From contig VCJN01001773.1 in NCBI GenBank assembly GCA_006384855.1, positions 1 through 64,000 of the forward strand: a DNA stretch of 64,000 nt, in the 5' to 3' direction. The stretch's first letter is position 1, and the number at the start of each line of letters is the position of its first letter. This stretch comes from Tetraselmis striata. Its lineage: Eukaryota; Chlorophyta; Chlorodendrophyceae; Chlorodendrales; Chlorodendraceae. The notes beneath the pieces are model-generated. The model did no database searches. It was not told the DNA's origin and saw nothing but the letters and a program-made list of their open reading frames with translations. The position numbers were made by a program, and so were the translations under genes. Below are positions 24,890 to 34,230 of this stretch, piece by piece.

Positions 24890-26706
24890 CGGCAGAGCGT
24901 GCACCGCAAAGGCGATGGCGATGCGGACGGTGGCAAGCCCGGGGGGGGGGGGGGGGGGGGGCAACCTGGCAGGTGCTGCCACCGGAGCAGGTGCACTCTG
25001 CGATCTCCTCCTGGGTTGCCACGCCGCCGGCCTCCAAGTTACCGCCGCCCAGACGCAGCGCCCCCAATGATAGGCCGCCGCTGCTGCCGTCCCCTGTATC
25101 CACGACGGGGCAGACAAAGTACAACAGGGTGGAGTGGAGCTGCGCCATGGCGTCACGGAGCGCTGTCACCGTGGGGTTCCACTCAACCTGCACCTCCACA
25201 TGCGCCCACGCCCCAAGCGCAGAGTTAGGCAAGCCGCCGTAGGGTCAAGCACGGCGATGAGACGCAGCAACATGCAGGAACCCCCCCCCCCCCCCCCCCC
25301 CCCCAACACACACAAAAGCCCCAAGCACAGCTGCCTGGGCTCACTGGAGGGACAGTCACATACTCCCAGGCGGACGCACCACAGCCTTGTACGCTTCGCC
25401 ACTGAGAGCCACGAGGTCGCTTAGCACGCCGCATCCGCTGCGGAAGCTCGGCGCCTGGCCCTGACTGGAACCGCACACCACGACAAGGATGCGCGCCATC
25501 TCTGTCTTTGCGTTCGACACCCACTCATTGGCGCCTGCGGCCCCGAGCTCGGCGGGGGCCGCCGCTGCTTGCAACGTGTCTCGTCGCTCGTCTGCCTGCT
25601 GGTCCAACTGCTGAGCATCGACAGCAGGGTCAGAGCAGACCAGAATGGGAGAACTGTTGCCAGCTCACAGGAAGGGGGGGCGGGGGGGGGGGGGGGCGGG
25701 GGGGCAGGACATGCTCGTTCTCCGCCTCAGCCGCCGCCACCGCCAGCCATATTGCTTCTTCTTCGGGCGTTAGGCTCGCGCAAGGGCCCGACCCTGATCC
25801 GGACGGGGGCACTGGCCTCTTGACCAATACTTGACCCCCGCCACGAGTGAGAAGTTCGAATTTTCTCGCAATAGGGGCTGCCTTCTTCCTTTCCTGAAAC
25901 CATAGCAACAGCGTCGAGGAGGGAAGTAAGACCATATCTAAAGCATAATAGTGTTCAATTGTGTCAGGGATCATGAGAGATAGAGGAAGGAGACGACGGG
26001 AGAGGGCGGCGGGCAGCAGGGGTGGAGATCGGGGGCATCATAGTCCAAGATCGCGCGGGGCAGGAACGCCATGGTCATATAATATGATCGGTTGGTCGGT
26101 ACAGGGAGGCGAGGGACAGAGGGACTGCTGGGAGAACGACAGAGAGCCGGGGGGGGGGGGGGGGGGGTCGTTCTAGCCCAGCATCGCAAGGCGAGAGCGC
26201 CCATGGGCAACGTGGAGTAGGGGCGAGTGGCGGACGGCGGTCGTGGCGGCTCCTCGGCGGCGGCGGCGGCGGGGTGGCGTCGGCGGCTTACCTCCGATCC
26301 TACCTCAAGGGTGTCGTATATGCGCAACTCCAGAGCTTGTGCGTACTCCGACTCGAATAATAGTGTCATGTTATTCGCTTTGCTGGCCATATACTCCTGG
26401 AGCATGGCGTTGAAAGCCTGCCGATGCAAGACGACCATGTAGGCAGTGTCCTCTGGAGGCGGCACAGCGTTGGGAGCGTGTGCCTGTAGGCCGGCAGCGC
26501 CACGGTGCGCCGGGCGCCCCCCCGTGCGGTGCAGCATTGGCGCCATCCGGAGCGACAGCCGCCGCGGCTGGCTGGCCGTCGAGCATGACGTCCCGCAGTC
26601 GAGACCGCATCGCCGGTTGGGGCCGGCGCTGGAGGGGGGCAAGGGGGCAAGGCGGGCTCGGAGTAAGGGTATACTGAGTGCGCGATCCAACCTGTGCACG
26701 CGCCAT
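24890..26706 (-). CDS. Unrecognised intron-containing gene inside the TTAA element
   Basis: Exon-like blocks with fitting splice sites, read downward: 26,706-26,692 (MARAQ); 26,628 to an unclear donor (MRSRLRDVMLDGQ); about 26,450-26,292 (MVVLHRQAFNAMLQEYM, LLFESEYAQALELRIY); 25,893-25,711 (ERKKAAPIARKFELL, LTPEEEAIWLAVAAAE); 25,620-25,374 (NEWVSNAKTEMARILVVV); about 25,240-24,966 (WNPTVTALRDAMAQLHSTLL). Phases agree between the third, fourth and fifth blocks. The acceptor of the last block and the join of the second to the third are unresolved, and the 3' end near 24,890 is a guess. I do not recognise the protein: it is Ala-rich, probably helical, without signal peptide or catalytic motif. 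Its introns carry the same C or G tracts as neighbouring host genes, so a captured host gene fits better than a transposon gene. Confidence 0.5.
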
Positions 26707-26869
26707 TTTGAACTGGCGGGCGAACCGCCGCCCGCGCGCATGCCGCCCCCGTCAGGCAGCCACCCCTGAACAACTTCCGCCGGCGGTTTATCGCCCCTCC
26801 GCAGGGTCGCTACTTATCTTGTTTTTCACGGACAAGAAACGATCCTGTGCATATGCGTAGAAAGCAGTG

Positions 26870-27165
26870 GACGCGGGTGACCCATATGCACATGTGTATC
26901 GATCAATACGGCGCATGTTTACATGTGTCGTCATCAGCCGGAAATATGCCCCATGTGGACATGTGATAACACAAATGCACATGTGTCAACTCCGGAGTTG
27001 ACACATACAGGTGCATATGTGTCATCGTACAACAAATGTGCACATGTGTCAAAAAACACAATGACATATGTGCACATGTGTTGACACATGTGCACATGTG
27101 TCCCCCGATGACACATGTGTACATGTGGCGACACATGTGCACATGTGTCACGTTTCATATGGGTC
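26870..27165 (-). repeat. Right terminal inverted repeat of the TTAA element
   Basis: Inverted partner of 22,096-22,375. The outermost ~45 bases match the left end almost perfectly. The inner palindromic units are diverged in sequence and spacing. This end carries about eight units. Confidence 0.8.
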
Positions 27166-27387
27166 TTAACATACATAGCGCTACTACTCCGCCCACCGCG
27201 GACACGCTACTGACTACGACATATGCATTTGTAGTATGGACATATATACATGTAAATATATATATATTATATTGTTAATATATATGTTGATGTATGTATA
27301 TATATATACACACACACACACGATACACGATTGCATTACATGGCGACTACCTATGCTGCCTCGAATCATCCTACCAGTACTATACTT

Positions 27388-27870
27388 ACATGAGCTAGCA
27401 ACAGAACGCGATATCAGGCGGAAATCACCAAAAAAAGGACAATTAGAAAGGTCCTCTACAGCGACTGCGAGGTGGAAGCAGCAAGCAACATGAGAAGACG
27501 CAGAATGGGCACGAGCCCACGCATCAGACTTGGCCATCCGCACACCGGCAGAGAGAATGCCGCCCAGGGTACCATGCACGCAAGCCGAGACCCGCTGCAA
27601 CAGCCCCCGCCGTGTGCGCGACAGGTGACGGCGGAACTCAGCAGGTTGGCCGGCGACAAAGTTCCGAAGTGCTTGAACGGATTGACCACGAAGGAAGCAT
27701 GAGGTCGGGGCGGAAGGACCGCCAGGGAAGTTGCGCACAGCCAACAGCACCGCGAAGATGTAGACCACCGTCAAAGCGGACTTCCCGAGACGGCCACGGT
27801 CCTCAACCACAAAAGGGTAGTACCGGTGAACACTCTGCACTGGGGCGGAAGACGCCCGGTCCGCTGCCAG
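27388..27870 (-). mobile_element. LINE-2, 5'-truncated copy 2
   Basis: Same 3' end as copy 1 (1,131). Similarity to copy 1 stops at about 27,870, opposite 1,610, so this copy was cut there on insertion. The minus-strand frame holds YYPFVVEDRGRLGKSALT, then AVRNFPGGPSAPTSCFLRGQ. Relative to copy 1, a 4-base insertion near 27,480 changes the frame of the last residues. Confidence 0.7.
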
Positions 27871-28071
27871 TACCAGTGCCCGTAGTTGGACACGCCACGG
27901 GCAGGCGCGGAATAATTCGCGCGTGAGAATTTACCCGACTTTACTTTGTGGTGTACTTTATGCATATCCGATTCGATATATGTACGCGATAATGCATATA
28001 TGTCCCGGGGGCGAACAAAATGATGCGTACATATATATATATAAATAACATCAGTGTTATTAGTATCATGT

Positions 28072-30303
28072 TACACCAGCCCACATAAGTCTTTGCACAT
28101 AGAAATCCGCGTGTATCCTCGCCTTGGTGCCCAAGCCATGGGGCCACGGGGCCATGGAGCCTTGTAATTCAGTGCATGCAGGCCTCCTTCGCCAAGGAGG
28201 CAGCCGTTTCTCCCGGTTATCGCACTTTAGAATTGTTCTTCGGCAATGGCATTGTTCGGCACATGGCTAAAACAACAGAAAAAAACGGGCGATGAATAGG
28301 GGGCAACTTGTTGGCGGCTTAGCTACCATCTGTCGCATATGCCCGCGCGCTGCCGGTGGTGGGTGGACGTATGCATGCGCAGTAAGACGACCGAGCTTGA
28401 GCCCAATCCATGATGCACGCTACCGATGCAATGCATGGCATTTCCATGAGAGTGTGCTAGTAATGCCGTCGTTGTGATGGGGCCAATCATCCCACAATTT
28501 TCCAAGCTGCAAGAGAAGCGCCGTTGGCTGCGCCTCGCTTGGTGAAAGTAGCAAACATAAAGTGCCTTCGATTCCATCGGTGCATGCTTATACCGCCCGC
28601 ACCGTAGGCTAAGCGCGGGCTGGCCCCCTCTACAACAATGTCGCCACTGTTGCACATGTATGCGCGCATGTTGTCACACATGGCACCCATCATCCAAGGG
28701 GAAAAGCCAAAATGATGACAGGGTCCGCGCGACGTGGAGACCTATCCCATGGGTCCTCGCGCATGGGAGCTTGCGTGGAAGGGAACATTAGCCGCCTATC
28801 ATGCGCCCCCACCCACATTGGGTGGGTTGACTGGGATGCCAGGACAAGGGGAAGCGAGAGGAGGTATTTTTGACAGCTACCACACATCATGCAGCAGCCC
28901 ACAGAAGTTTGCATGCTTTTATGGGTATGATTTGGGTTTGTTCGCTTCTAGTCGGTAAACCCGCGCATAGTCTATGCGTTGCAGTCATTGCGAGGATAAC
29001 CATGAAAGAGCGCGCACATGGTGTGCTAGGGCCAATGCGACGGCGCGCGCGGCGCATGTTATGCAGCACTACCAGTGTAACAAGTGCTGCACGGCCGGGC
29101 TGTGAACGGTTTGAGCGCACGGCAGGCCGACATTTGGACATAAAGAACAGTGTTTTTCTCCCATGGTCTCCGAGATACATCTGTTGCCCACCTATCCCAT
29201 GCCACGCGGCGCATGGTTTGGAGTCTATGGTCAGCTAGCGAGCTGCATGCGACATTCGCAAACTGGATGTTCGCCCTACAAGAAACAGTAATATTGCAAG
29301 CACGATTTAATTCAGAACATATTTCGGCGTCTTTATCAGATTGGGCTGAAAATCAGTGCGCTGGAAAGCCCGTGACATGCGCTTTCCAACGCACTAATTC
29401 ACAGCCCAATCCAACAAACCGCCGAAATGCTATGGTCGTCTCTCAAAGTTTACCCCTCCCCCCTTGTCCTGGTATCCCAGTCAACCCACCCACTGTGGGA
29501 GGGGGGGGGGGGGGCGCATGATGGGGGCATGTAATGTGCCCTTTCACGCAAGCTCCCAGGCGCGAGGACCCCTGGGATAGGTCTCCAACTCTCCACGTCG
29601 CTCTGGCCCTGTCATCATTTTGGCTTTTCCCCTTGGATGATGGATGACCAGGGTTACAACATGCGCGCAGACCTATGCCCTTTATGTGTGCTACTTTCAT
29701 CCAGCGAGGCGCAGCCAACGGCACTACGTACTTCTCTTGCAGCTTGGAAAATTGTGGGATGATTGGCCCCATCACATCTACTTGCAACATGCAGGTAGAT
29801 ATAGTTTCTCTCCTTCACATACATGGGGCGGAAAACCAGAATGTGTAACGAGCCCTAGAATCTTGCCAAGACAGGCAGCAAGGTACTCTTACAATACCCT
29901 TACGACGGCATTACTGGCACACTCTCATGGAAATGCCATGCATTGCATCGGTAGCGTGCATCATGGATTGGGCTCAAGCTCGGTCGTCTTACTGCGCATG
30001 CATACGTCCACCCACCACCGGCAGCGCGCGGGCATATGCGACAGATGGTAGCTAAGCCGCCAACAAGTTGCCCCCTATTCATCGCCCGTTTTTTTCTGTG
30101 GTATTAGCCATGTGCCAAACAATCTCATTGCCTAAGAACAATTCTAAAAGTGCGATAACCAGGAGAAACGGCTGCCTCCTTGGCGAAGGAGGCTTGCATA
30201 CACTGGATTACAAGGCTCCATGGCCCCGTGGCCCCACGGCTTGGGCGCCAAGGCGAGGATACGCGCGGATTTCTATGTGCAAAGACTTGTATGGACTGGT
30301 GTA
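28072..30303. mobile_element. Foldback element with long inverted arms (2.2 kb)
   Basis: The left arm (28,072 to about 28,865) and right arm (about 29,445 to 30,303) are inverted copies. The outer ~400 bases are closely similar, from ACACCAG and GTCTTTGCACATAGAAATCC inward. The inner parts are more diverged, and there is an extra ~120 bases at 29,780-29,900. The middle (28,865-29,445) is unique. The sequence ends ACACCAG and CTGGTGT are inverted. A related end (TTACACCAGTCCACGCATAAAG) stands alone near 39,858. No transposase was found, so it is a non-autonomous foldback DNA element. Confidence 0.75.
29339..29414. repeat. Near-perfect long hairpin in the foldback centre
   Basis: GATTGGGCTG pairs with CAGCCCAATC, then AGTGCG with CGCACT, then TGGAAAGC with GCTTTCCA. 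This gives a stem of about 35 pairs with few mismatches and a loop of a few bases. It lies outside the two long arms, so it is a separate structure. Confidence 0.85.
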
Positions 30304-30536
30304 TTATGGTAGTAGTAGTGGTCATTAACTAAAAAAATGATATAAAAATGAGACATTATGATAATGTTATATAATTTAGTATGGCTACTATAATATTCGA
30401 AAATACATATACATGAGATATGTAAGATAATTTATGCTACTGGTATGGTCGAAGCTTATATTAATAATACAAATAATATTACAATTACACATCATATCGC
30501 TCGGGGCAGCACCACCAGCATGCAGAATATAATTAT

Positions 30537-30703
30537 TACATAAGGGCTTTCACAAAAGCGCACTACAAACATAACTAACAGCAACTATGAAAGGTTGCCA
30601 GCAAAAGAGAGACATAAGCCTGAAACCAAGGTCGAGCAGGAGGACAGGGAGCCAAGAACCAAGAAGGAGCCAAGGGAACCACGAAGTCACTTAGCTGCCA
30701 GCA
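30537..30703 (-). mobile_element. LINE-1 3'-end fragment, 5'-truncated copy
   Basis: About 167 bases of the LINE-1 3' untranslated region, from ATTACATAAGGGCTTTCAC to CACTTAGCTGCCA on the plus strand. It is flanked by similar sequences (CAGCATGCAGAATATAATTA at 30,518 and CAGCATGCATAATTGAATTA at 30,700), a possible imperfect target duplication. A LINE-2 copy begins 13 bases further on. Confidence 0.75.
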
Positions 30704-30715
30704 TGCATAATTGAA

Positions 30716-30900
30716 TTACATGAGCTAGCAGCAGAAGGCGATATCGGAAATCACCAAAATAAAAGGCAATCAGAACGGTCCTCTACATCGACTGCGGGGT
30801 GGAAGCAGTAACATGAGAAGACGCAGAGTGGGCACGAGCACACGCATCAGACTTGGCCATCTGCACACCGGCAGAGAGAATGCCGCCCAGGGTACCATGC
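30716..30900 (-). mobile_element. LINE-2, 5'-truncated copy 3
   Basis: About 185 bases with the same 3' end as the copies at 1,131 and 27,388. The match stops after GGTACCATGCAC at about 30,900. This is a third different 5' truncation point for the family. Confidence 0.7.
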
Positions 30901-30956
30901 ACACCATGCAAACCCAAAACCCGCATGCATAATGCTTCGGCAATTTGCTTGATGAC

Positions 30957-31076
30957 TACAACGAAGCGTCGCCGACCAGGGCTTTCCGTAACTGGATTGC
31001 TGCCTAGACGGCCGTCGTAGAGACGCTGCAAGGGTTTCACTGGTACCAGTCCTGTCCTGGGGGCGAGAAAAAAAAG
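30957..31076 (+). repeat. Dispersed repeat E2, copy 5
   Basis: Close to copy 1: GGGCTTTCCGTAACTGGATT, CGGCCGTCGTAGAGACGC and CAGTCCTGTCCTGGGGGCGA. It sits about 55 bases beyond a LINE-2 copy, as copies 1 and 4 also do. Confidence 0.7.
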
Positions 31077-31893
31077 CACCACCAGCATTAATCCTTAGGA
31101 CTAGGGATATGGGTGTCGTCGCCCTGCTCTGTTTTTGAGGTGACGTGCTCTGATATCGATGCGCCGATGGTCGCTGCTATCTCCAAGTATGTTAGCGACT
31201 ACCTGTAGCGACTACATGTCATTCTCGTCATCGTCATCGTCATCGTGCCGCGGCAGCATCCATCATGCATATAATAAATAAAGTATGAATCATATTAATA
31301 TTAGTATTCAGCAGGATAGGTAGGTTGTTATAGTAATTGATCAAAAATATATATGACAAATTATTAATAAGTAAGCATCATCCGCCACTCACTCATCCGC
31401 CATCCGCCAAGAAGTAGCGACTGATAATAAGGACTATTTATTTACTACAGCACGCGACGAAGCGGGTCATCGGCGACGCCGCCTGCGCAGATTACGGCGG
31501 TGCGACGTCCCCCGGCTGGCGGTGAACGAGACGACGCGCGGCTGAAGCAATTGCGCATCTGAATATAAGAAGCAGCGCAACTTCGGCCGTCTTCATCAAG
31601 TCGCAACAGTCGCGCAGAGATATTATCTGCGCAAGCAGTGATAGCGATCCTCTTTTCCCGGCTCACACGCCATACGAACGCGCACGCGAGGAGCTCAAAC
31701 GCGCCGCTGTCCCGAAATATTGGGCAAGGGCCGAACCGTCCGCCGTCGACACTCCCCGGGAGCAGGTCTGCGCGCCGCAGTCGAATGTACTTCCCCTGCT
31801 GCAGCAACTCCCAACAGTCAACCGATCGGGCAGCGTCGCAGAGCAGCGGACAGCAGCGACAAGAGATTTAGACATCCCTTGCTCAAGGGAGCC
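31077..31893. other. Upstream region of the universal stress protein gene
   Basis: AT-rich to about 31,450, then GC-rich to the start codon. It contains TAGCGACTA twice, 13 bases apart (31,193-31,201 and 31,206-31,214), and (TCGTCA) repeats near 31,220. The promoter must lie here, but no definite element such as a TATA box can be named. Confidence 0.4.
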
Positions 31894-33527
31894 ATGCCGA
31901 GCGTCGCGGACACCTACAGCGCGGGGCTGCCGCTGGGCAAGACCGTGGTGCTGTGCCTGGACGGCCACGCCCAGACGTCCGTCGGCGCGCTTCATTGGGC
32001 GATGCGCCACGTCGTGCGCGAGCGCCAAACGACTCTACACATTGTTACGGTGCTGCCCCCGCGACTGGATATGGGTGCCCTGCAGCCCGACGACTACTTC
32101 GGATGGGCCGATGTTGCTGTCGCAGAGGGCTGCACGGCGCAGGCCGAGAAGGGCGAGGCCGCGGCCCGGGAAGCTCTGCTTGGCGCGCTGCAGGTGACGG
32201 AGAGCTATAAGGTGCACCCTCTCTATGCTCACCGGCTGTTGCCTCCCCTCCGTCCAAGATTCGATGGATTTCGAAGGCCTGTGCTATGTTCTTGACACTG
32301 TCCGGTCGGCGCTTGGCGCCCGCAGGTCGGCAACGAGTGTGTTACCGCCGTGCTCCAGGGCGAGGGTGGCGCGTCGGGGGTGGGCCACTCCCTTGTGACG
32401 TACGCCAAAGCCAATAACGCCTCCGTGGTAATCGTCGGCAGCCGCGGCTATGGGACCTTCAAGAGGTGAGGTCGTTATTGCCGCCTGCACCCCTGCGCCC
32501 ACTATCCCTGCGACATTGTGCGGTTGGGCCCCCTGTCCCGCCCCCTGCTGGGACTCGGAATTAAACAGATTTAAGAACGTGCATATATTTAAGAAGAAAG
32601 TGGTTTAGTCTTCCTCTCCCGCAGCTCGCCCGAATGGACCTCCCATCAGCGCTCCGCTTGTCTTATTCGTGGCGTCTGGCGGATGGCAGGGGCCTGGCGG
32701 CGCTGGCAGGTCTGGGTAGCGTGAGCGCGCACTGCGTCTCGGAACTCGCGTGCCCTGTGATCTGTGTCAAGAAGGCGGAGGCACTGAGTGCTCTGGAGGA
32801 GCGGCCGCCCGCACGGTTGTGCATCGCCGTGGACAACACCACACACAGCCATCAGATGCTCCAGTGGGCGGCCGACAAGCTGCTGCACGACCACGAGGAG
32901 CTGCACCTGGTCACCGTCTGCCAGACTGCGATGCCAGAGCTCAATTGCTACCCGCCGGCCGTCACCTCCGACATGTCCACTGAGGTGGCCCGGCCAGAGA
33001 AAAGTGCGGAGCGCATGGAGGTGCACACTGTGCTCATGCGCGAGGCTCATCGCGCCCTGGATAAGGCCCTTACCATTCTGCACAGCCACGGGGTGAGCCG
33101 CCTGTCACAGCTGACAATCCCCCGCGACCCCTGCCCCGCTGCCACACCCGCCGTTTCCTCAGTTCATGCGCCCTGCCTGTGTGCAGGTTCCCAAGCACCG
33201 CATTGTGACCAAGGTGCTGGAGCCAGAGGGCGGTGCCTCGGAGGTCGGGAAGTCTCTCGTGTGCTACATTAACCGCCAGCAGTTCTTCGCCGCCGTGGTC
33301 GGCAACCGCTGCGAGACCAATCCCTGGTCCCGGTGCGCCCGGCCCCCGCCTCACCCTCAGCGCGTCAACCCCATTAAAGCTGAGCGCCTGGGCCGGGCGT
33401 TGCTAAATTGCATGCTCGCCGGGGCTCCCGCAGATTTTTCTCCCACGTACTGCTGGGCCACTCCAGCGTGTCCAAGAACTGCGTGCAGCACGTGGAGTGT
33501 CCCGTCGTGGTCTACAAGCATGCCTGA
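31894..33527 (+). CDS. Universal stress protein with two USP domains, 5 exons
   Basis: USP domains are small alpha/beta nucleotide-binding folds linked to stress responses; the client and reaction of this protein are unknown. Exons: 31,894-32,193; 32,326-32,466; 32,625-33,092; 33,187-33,332; 33,434-33,527. All junctions are GT-AG with agreeing phases and give 382 residues. Domain 1 (about residues 10-190) opens with KTVVLCLDGHAQTS, then GALHWAM and HIVTVLPP, and ends with VVIVGSRGYGTFKR and LGSVSAHC followed by CPVICVKK. Domain 2 (about 205-380) opens RLCIAVDNTTHSHQML, then ELHLVTVCQ, and ends SHVLLGHSSVSKNC followed by CPVVVYK. The Gly-rich loop is clearer in domain 1, so domain 2 may bind nucleotide poorly. 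No signal peptide or membrane segment is seen. A TGTAA signal follows 132 bases after the stop. Confidence 0.9.
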
Positions 33528-33658
33528 CACTCCCCACACGAAGACGCTCTGCCATTGCAGACGGCACCGATGCAGCGCTCCAGCTGCTGAGCAAGGCGGC
33601 GGGCCAAGACGGTGGCTCCCTGACAGCAGGCACGGGGCGGAATCCTTTTATTCGTATG

Positions 33659-33663
33659 TGTAA
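33659..33663 (+). terminator. TGTAA poly(A) signal of the USP gene
   Basis: TGTAA on the sense strand, 132 bases after the stop codon at 33,527. It is the usual green algal polyadenylation signal; cleavage would be expected 10 to 20 bases later. Confidence 0.6.
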
Positions 33664-34094
33664 CTGATGTTTTGATGCTGGTGAGTCAGCCGGGATTACG
33701 TGATTTTTCTAGCACTAGAATCATTCTAATATTGCGCTTGAGCCGCGACTCCCACTGCCAGGCGGGCCACGGCCATGTAACACTGTCATGAAATACCTCG
33801 CTATAGAGCGCCGCCAGAAGCAGAGTCCCATTTCGGTCACAGCTCCCCGGCTCCGCGATGGCATCAAGCAACCCATGCCCATCACCGTAGTACGCGCGAT
33901 GAGTTCGCTCATGCAGGCAGCCGGGCTTCATCAGCAAGCGTGCTCGGCAGGTTATGATAGGGGCGGACGCCGAGGCCCTGCAAATATTATGGATTACACT
34001 GTCGTCCATCGAACATCACAGTGCTCATACGCCCCCGTGGTGGATGGGCACACTGGTATTTGTGACGGATTTCAGCTGCAAGAATATCGTTTAT

Positions 34095-34099
34095 TTACA
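34095..34099 (-). terminator. TGTAA poly(A) signal of the DUF3431-like gene
   Basis: TGTAA on the minus strand, 132 bases beyond the stop at 34,231. It stands opposite the USP gene's signal in a tail-to-tail arrangement about 430 bases apart. Confidence 0.6.
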
Positions 34100-34230
34100 G
34101 CCGGAATATGGATTCGCGGATTTTGGGCCTCCGGAATCGCACTTGTTCTGGCTATCCTGACGGTGGCAGCCCGCCAGTGTGTACAAAAACTGGTCCACAG
34201 CAAAAGCTTGTGCATGAGCACATCCACGCC

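Larger units (their letters stand above)
22092..27169. mobile_element. TTAA-flanked long-inverted-repeat DNA element, 5.07 kb
   Basis: The left end reads TTAA then GACCCATATGAAAACGTG (TTAA at 22,092-22,095). The right end is its inverted copy, ending in TTAA at 27,166-27,169. The inverted repeats continue for about 280 to 300 bases on each side as diverged arrays of the palindrome ACACATGTGCACATGTGT. A four-base TTAA duplication is known for piggyBac and Kolobok DNA transposons, but the end sequence matches neither family as I know it. Inside, all on the minus strand, are an integrase-like remnant (22,592-23,424) and an intron-containing gene (about 24,890-26,706), with LINE-3 3'-end debris between them at 23,950-24,280. 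It could be one element with captured host DNA, or two palindromic elements that happen to face each other. Confidence 0.65.
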
